Assembly: GCA_035236585.1 (NCBI GenBank)
Contig: CP141138.1
Location: 32,499,437-32,563,436, forward strand
From: Warburgia ugandensis
Lineage: Eukaryota; Streptophyta; Magnoliopsida; Canellales; Canellaceae
DNA length: 64,000 bases
Direction of reading: 5' to 3'
This document shows positions 59,131 through 64,000 of the stretch, piece by piece. A program made the position numbers and the translations under genes. The first letter of the stretch is position 1. Every line of letters starts with the position of its first letter. The notes under the pieces were generated by a model. That model was given only the letters and a program-made list of their open reading frames with translations, searched no databases and had not been told where the DNA came from.

Positions 59131-59660
59131 AAACTATGGATAGAAACTAGCTCACTACTTTAAGGATATAGATCATTCACCACCTTAAAGATACATAACT
59201 AGGTGCCTCACCACTCTTGGATCCCTTTAAGAGATATATGAGACACAATGAAGGCTGAGATGCACTCACACTCCACAATGGAAAAAAAATAATGTCCAAG
59301 TCAAACTATGTTATGCTCTAATTCATGCTACAATGGGGTTTATATAGATGGGAACAAACTCTCCCATATAAGCAATGTATAAAATTATTAAGCAACTATC
59401 TAAATACAAGAGTTTCTTAGATTAAATAATGCTTTCTAAATCTTAGATACTTGCCCAACATTGCTTTCCTAAACTTGGGTGTTTCCAAATTATAGTTTCT
59501 AAACAATGGGTAGTTTCCCAAACACATTCAAGTAACATCTATACCCATGTACTAAATTTGTAAACTCCCTAGTTTCACATGCAAGAACTTTCCTTAATCT
59601 TGGTTGATTTAGAATCTTTGACTAGTCAACACATCTTGACTAACGAAGACAACTAGAAAC
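59131..59660 (-). repeat. C1 putative 3' LTR part
   Basis: Non-coding. On the minus strand CTATATAAAC (59347-59338) is a good TATA-box candidate, followed by leader-like sequence to 59131. A possible LTR start TGTTGACTAGTCAAAG lies near 59632. The boundaries are not confirmed by a second copy. The stretch 59660-59930 holds no clear feature; it is probably the C1 3' coding end or untranslated region. Confidence 0.45.
59338..59347 (-). promoter_or_regulatory. Candidate TATA box in the C1 LTR
   Basis: CTATATAAAC on the minus strand, in a context typical of short plant LTR promoters. Confidence 0.4.
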
Positions 59661-59932
59661 ATTTTAACCATGGAATTAGGAAGTAAAGATAACATTTTGA
59701 CCATGGGGAAATAGAAAAGTGTAGGTTGGACCATGGGATGCCTCCCATTGATTGATCTACTCCATCTATGTTGATCCAAGATAGCTATCATTCTTTAATC
59801 CAAGATGTCCATTTAACATGAATTCTAGACATCTTGTTTTATTGTTCTAAGGCATCTTTTCCAACTGATATAAACCGTTCATTCATTTAAAAATCAAGGT
59901 GATTCATTCTAAGACATCCAAAACATATTAAT

Positions 59933-60596
59933 TTAAGAGGTTTTGATGATGATCTTGAACATTCCCTGTTTGATTGTTCTCTGTCTCCATTGATCTACCA
60001 TTGTTCTTGGAATTTTGGGACATTCTTGTGTCATTCTCCTCGGGTTAAAAAGACTTGTCTCCAAGTTGTCTACATCATCCTCTCCCTTGTTTGGTGAAAG
60101 AATTGCTACATTGAAAATGTCTGAAACTTGAAATTTTGCATGTAGCTTGATCTTGTAAGCATCCTCTCCAATTTTCATAAAAATATTGAAAGTACTTGCT
60201 GCTCTTGGCTTGACCTTATAGTGTTGTTATTGAGGAAATCAATCCTTTATAAGATGCACCAATACCAATTCTCCTTCTTGAAGTTTATCATATATTTTGT
60301 GCTTATCAGCTTATTCTTTATATTTCTCATTTTTCTTGAAATCTTTGCTTGGATATGATTGTGCATCTTCTTGAATTACGTAGCTCTCTCACTAGCATCT
60401 CCATTGAAATTATTGGCTAGTACCCAAGTACTAAATCCATTGGACTCAAAGGATTCTTTCCATGCACAGTTTCATAAGAACTACAACTTGTAGTTTGACT
60501 ATAGGAACTACTGAAAGAAAATTCAGCTTGAGCTAATAATAAATCCCAATGGTGGATGTTCTTTCCCACAAAACTTCATACTAGATTCCCCAAACA
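59933..60596 (-). pseudogene. C1 integrase, C-terminal part
   Basis: An open 81-codon stretch (60178-59933) reads KIGEDAYKIKLHAKFQVSDIFNVAILSP, the end of a CRM-type integrase, followed by a D-D-V-D-N-L acid patch. Upstream, in the same strand but with stops, ERATQFKKMHNHIQAKI and FKKENWYWCIL correspond to the linker helix and the GDLVWVHLR block, here degraded. The part would help bind target chromatin or DNA. Confidence 0.75.
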
Positions 60597-61088
60597 CTAA
60601 ATAAGAACATTGGTTTGTAGATCAGTTAAGACAATAAGAGTAACTAAATTGTAGCTGAGTTCTAAGATTTCTCCATAAAGTATGTGATGCATCAATAGTC
60701 TTAGTGCAGGATATGAAATGTACCATTTTTGAGAAATAGGAAATAACCACCATAATTGAATCTTTATTTCATTGCATACTTGGTAGCCAATGACAAAGTC
60801 CATGCTAACCTCTTCCCAAAGAGAGTTAGGAAAAGATGGCAGAGTATACAAACCTACATTATATACCCAATTTTTCTCTAGATGATGCATTATGTACCAT
60901 TGCACATGCTTAGAAATGTTGCTTGCCTTTTTTTCGCAAAAGAATCTATATTTCACTAAGGAAAGAGTTTTGTCTCTCCCAAAGTGTCCAAGAAGGCCTC
61001 CATCATGAGCTTCAAATATAATTGCTTCTCTAAAGGAGCATTTAGGAGTACAAAGGAGATTACCATTGAAGAGAAACCCATCTTGCAT
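60597..61088 (-). pseudogene. C1 integrase, N-terminal and core part (163 codons open)
   Basis: MQDGFLFNGNLLC opens the domain, followed by EAHDGGLLGHFGRDKTL with both His of the zinc site, then HVQWYIMHH where the two Cys should be, so the zinc site is lost. NVGLYTLPSFPNSLWEEVSMDFVIG contains the first catalytic Asp. After that the frame is open but the sequence no longer resembles the core, suggesting a frameshift near codon 105. The methionine used here is internal to pol. Confidence 0.82.
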
Positions 61089-61477
61089 TAGAAATCAATG
61101 GTAAGAACCATGCTCATAGTTGTTCCATATTTGCTTCAAGTAGGGATCACATGCATAAAGTTTCATAGCTATTTTAAAACCTATAACTTTAGTATTTAAA
61201 GTAGTTTATAAAGCATGTCTCTTACTCATGGGGTCTACAACCACATTCTACATACCTAATTTGTGATTGATCAGAAAAATAAAAGATTTAATAAATTTGA
61301 CACATATGGCATGTCTCCTATTAAGCTTTTGTTGACTTTAAATAAACCTTAAAGCTTCATGATTAAGAAAATATAATAAATGACTGTGGAAGCAAGCATT
61401 GGCTCCAATGTTCTTACTCTCTCACAATAGCATGGAACTCCTTGTCCTAAGTGGAGTAATTTCTAAGGAAATTGATG
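61089..61477 (-). pseudogene. C1 RNase H end / linker, weak
   Basis: Minus strand keeps a DPYLKQIW-like stretch just before the integrase and, further up, short pieces resembling the ALL-TL-TKVIGF block that joins RNase H to integrase. No open frame. Beyond 61477 a new LTR starts. Confidence 0.45.
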
Positions 61478-62571
61478 TGTTGTAAAATGACTACAAGCAT
61501 ATAGATCTACTATAACATAGAATACGCAAGTATGGCTAAATCCCACGAGGACTCAGTTTGTGAATTTACAAAACTTTAATTTAAATCTATATTAAACTAT
61601 CTTAACCTAGCCAATGAATGAATGGAAAATAATATAATAAATCTAACAACATTAAAAGAGAGTAGATTAAACAAATTCTAAGCCGAGGGTTTTACAATCC
61701 ACGACACTAAAATCATATATACTCAAAACTAAGCATATTAGATTTATTCTACTCATGTTAATAAAATGACAATGAATTAGAAACATGAAATATATGATTG
61801 TTAAATTCACTTATATCTTCTCAATCCTAAGGTTTCTCCTAATTTTGTATATTTTTCAAAGCATAACTTGTCTTTTAAGGGAAAATTATTTGACAATTTT
61901 AAATACCAAATTAATGAATCTATTGTAATTAGTTCTTAAACTATAGAGGATACCTCATATATCCTATGAAAATAATACTAATCATGTAAGTCAATTTTTT
62001 AATCCTAAAGTTGATACTTTGGCACTCTTTAAATCTAGCTTATGCATGAAAATACATAAAATTAGCATGGTTTCATCCTAACCCTATGGTAACAATTTAG
62101 CCGAACATATAATTACTAACATTTATATTAAAAATCAATTTTTCTAACTTATGCTAACCACACTTAAAATGATATGCTACACTAATACAAAACAACTAAT
62201 AACTAAAATTCTAAGTAACATTAATACTAACTAGCATTAGCAAATACCAAAAATTAATAATAATTAAAAACTACTGTAACGTACATTAGAAACAATAATA
62301 ACCATTAAAATTGAACTTTCATTAATCTAAAATTCAAAAAATTACAAGAATGTAAATAGAATCTTTTAAAATAAAACAAAGATGAACTAGAACTCCACTA
62401 TGGATAAGAGTCACTAACGTTCCCATTGTGTCACTCAACAAAGATCGCTTCCGAGTCTGCTCCAAACCAAACTTAAATTTTTACAAACCCACTTGCTTTC
62501 ATCATCCTAACTACATCATCTACTTGTTGTGTCACACAACAAGCAAAGCAGATGTCACCCAACAGCCACAA
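61478..62571 (-). repeat. Athila-like LTR piece, minus orientation
   Basis: The left end TGTTGTAAAATGACTACAAGC and the blocks ATCCCACGAGGACTCAG and TTAAACTATCTTAACCTAGCC mark the end of an Athila-type LTR, as at 1471. The right end is not resolved; a possible terminus CACTCAACA lies at 62432-62440. Very A+T-rich, no gene. TGATG precedes the left end, but a matching copy on the right was not found. Confidence 0.55.
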
Positions 62572-63851
62572 TGTAATGCCCTAGGTTTTAAATTCACATA
62601 TAAGCACAAATTTTTCAAAAGTTGAGATCTTGGTTAAAAAATTACATTTTTAAAAGCAATTGAAAATAAAAATCTCAATTGAAAAACACTCATTTCAAAA
62701 AATTGGGAGTCATATGACTTACAAAACCATAGATTTAATAGTGAAATGACCTCCCCATTTGTACAAAAAATCTAACAAAGTCTCCTCTGTATTTTGGACC
62801 AATGCATTTAATGTATGTGGTGCGATAAGTATCTAGTAGACATAGTGAAAGCATAAACACATAAAAAGGAGACTCAATCTCCATAACCATCCATCTTGAT
62901 CATTTAAAAACTCTGACCACATAATATACCTCAATGATGAAAAAAAACAAAATGACATTGCCCACAGTCTATCCATCTATGGCCATCACATTCAGCATAC
63001 ACACGTCCATACATCCAAGTCATAAAAGAGTAAATCATATACATATCTATTTATAAAGTTTAGAAGGAAATTACTAATAGTCCATGTACATTGATGATAA
63101 CTCCTTTGAAATGCCACTTGATGCCACTAATGCCTTTACTAGCTCTCAAGCTGGTTGCCTTTCCTGCCATCTTTCTCGATATCTGAGGCATTACAAAACA
63201 TCGCAATAGGTACATAGACATTTAATAATAACTCATGAATATTTAACATGAAATGAACAGTCTAAATGTTAGTTGCACATGGGGAGGTAAACAAACTCGT
63301 AGTGTAGATTACCCATGATACCACTCTGTACAAAGTTTGCCTCTCGATGGGTAGGTGTTTATCATCTCATATAGTCAAATAGTAGGTGGCCAATCTTATA
63401 ATCCCTCCAAGCATAGTGTTCATCGAATCGAAACACCCATCAAACCATCCACGAAGTACTTGTAGTGGGGGGACCCCCAACAGGCCTATAAGTCTTCTTG
63501 ACATAATTCATGAAATTCACTTAACATCTCAAATTCAAGGAAATGGAAATAAAATCCTTTACTATAATAAATTAATCTAAGAGCACCTATGGCTTGCCTT
63601 CCCAAGGCACTTTCCCTCTCTCTAAGTTAGCCTCTCAGGGATAAGCCACCAAGCCTCCTCAACTAGGTCCACAGATAAATAAGCAACAAAATAGGGCATC
63701 TATGTGCCTCAATATGCGACAGGAACTATGGTTACCATTTAATGACTCTTATCGGTCATGATATTGTATTCAAAATCATATGATTTCACTATCACTTATA
63801 ATAGTGGTATTCATTTATAACATGAATCTAAAATGATGAAAATCTTCGTGT
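62572..63851 (-). repeat. Tekay-type LTR piece, minus orientation
   Basis: The left end TGTAATGCCCTAGGTTTTAA resembles other Tekay LTR ends here (40471, 18863). About 590 bp in, CTTTCCTGCCATC...GATATCTGAGGCATTAC resembles the antisense block of sT-1 near 19255-19285. Cut on the right by another LTR at about 63852. The frame at 63386-63580 has no domain. No gene is seen. Confidence 0.5.
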
Positions 63852-64000
63852 TGTGATGTTTTAATAACTCAAAAGCACACGAATCAATCATAGTAGAAGC
63901 ATCCAAGTGAGGTCAATCCCATGAGGAATTGATCAACTTGTGTGATAAGTGGATCCTTATTTAAATAATCTAATGTGGAAAAGAAGAAGAAGAAAGGGTT
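63852..64000 (-). repeat. Athila-type LTR, minus orientation, runs off the window
   Basis: TGTGATGTTTTAATAACTCAAAAGCAC followed by ACGAATCAATCAT and GAGGTCAATCCCATGAGG is the family's 3' LTR end read in reverse, as at 1471 and 52156. The internal domain or the rest of a solo LTR lies beyond the edge. Confidence 0.65.

Larger units (their letters stand above)
59131..61477 (-). mobile_element. C1: CRM-like chromovirus fragment, minus strand
   Basis: Minus-strand order is end of RNase H/linker (61477-61089), integrase (61088-59930) and a putative 3' LTR running to 59131, where T3 cuts in. The integrase type (DGFLF-G-LC start, GLYTLP-P linker and the AYKIKL...FNVAILSP end) fits CRM-like chromoviruses rather than Tekay, whose integrase ends with FHVSMLRKY. 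RT, protease and gag are absent because another LTR starts at 61478. Confidence 0.7.

Noticed and set aside
1..64000. CRISPR-like arrays or defence systems
   Set aside because: Repeats found are tandem, without unique spacers, and lie in eukaryotic LTR elements; no cas-like or other prokaryotic genes are present.

Overview
The window is an A+T-rich block of nested, decayed LTR retrotransposons, as found in gene-poor chromatin of a seed plant, most likely an angiosperm. The evidence is plant Ty3/gypsy lineages with their usual primer-binding sites: Tekay/Del-type chromoviruses (initiator-tRNA-Met-like PBS, integrase followed by a chromodomain, LTRs of 3.3-4.6 kb), Athila/Tat-type elements (tRNA-Asp-like PBS, Athila-style gag and pol, LTRs of about 2.6-3.1 kb), and one CRM-like chromovirus fragment. 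I found no convincing host gene, rRNA, tRNA, CRISPR array or bacterial-type operon. Every coding region recognised is a broken retroelement gene.

Layout. 1-8704: 5' half of a minus-strand Tekay element (T1: RT, protease, gag, PBS, 5' LTR), with gag split by a solo Athila-type LTR (1471-4279). 8705-10351: part of an older plus-strand Tekay LTR that T1 entered. 10360-27019: a large plus-strand Athila element (A1) with 5' LTR, PBS, gag, protease, RT, RNase H, integrase and 3' LTR; its 3' untranslated part holds a solo Tekay-type LTR (18863-23447). 27020-34593: a second minus-strand Tekay element (T2: 3' LTR, chromodomain, integrase, RNase H, RT, protease, part of gag). About 34632-45333: LTR, PBS and leader of another Athila-like element (A2), interrupted by a solo LTR (38135-44293) that itself holds a solo Tekay-type LTR (40471-43791). 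45334-48465: two Athila LTRs head to tail with only 10 bp between them (A3). 48466-59130: a plus-strand Tekay element (T3: 5' LTR remnant, PBS, RT, RNase H, integrase, chromodomain, 3' LTR), with its integrase split by a solo LTR (52156-54743) and its 3' LTR carrying a 204-bp foldback element (57577-57780). 59131-61477: 3' part of a minus-strand CRM-like element (C1). 61478-64000: further minus-oriented LTR pieces.

How the parts relate. Nothing here works as a living system. It is a record of successive insertions. Four solo LTRs have 5-bp target duplications readable on both sides (CAAAC, AGCCA, ATTTT, GTTCA), and a fifth has one mismatch (ATACT/ATACC), so their order can be partly reconstructed. 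Enzymes are dead by different routes: FVGH and FVDY in place of the RT FxDD box, altered protease triads, an integrase that lost its catalytic Glu in an in-frame deletion, and many stops and frameshifts. The observations most worth following are the 204-bp foldback element with its paralogous empty site, the near-zero-length two-LTR junction, paired hairpins that recur at the same places in the Athila LTRs, and three perfect inverted repeats in a CpG-rich part of a Tekay solo LTR.
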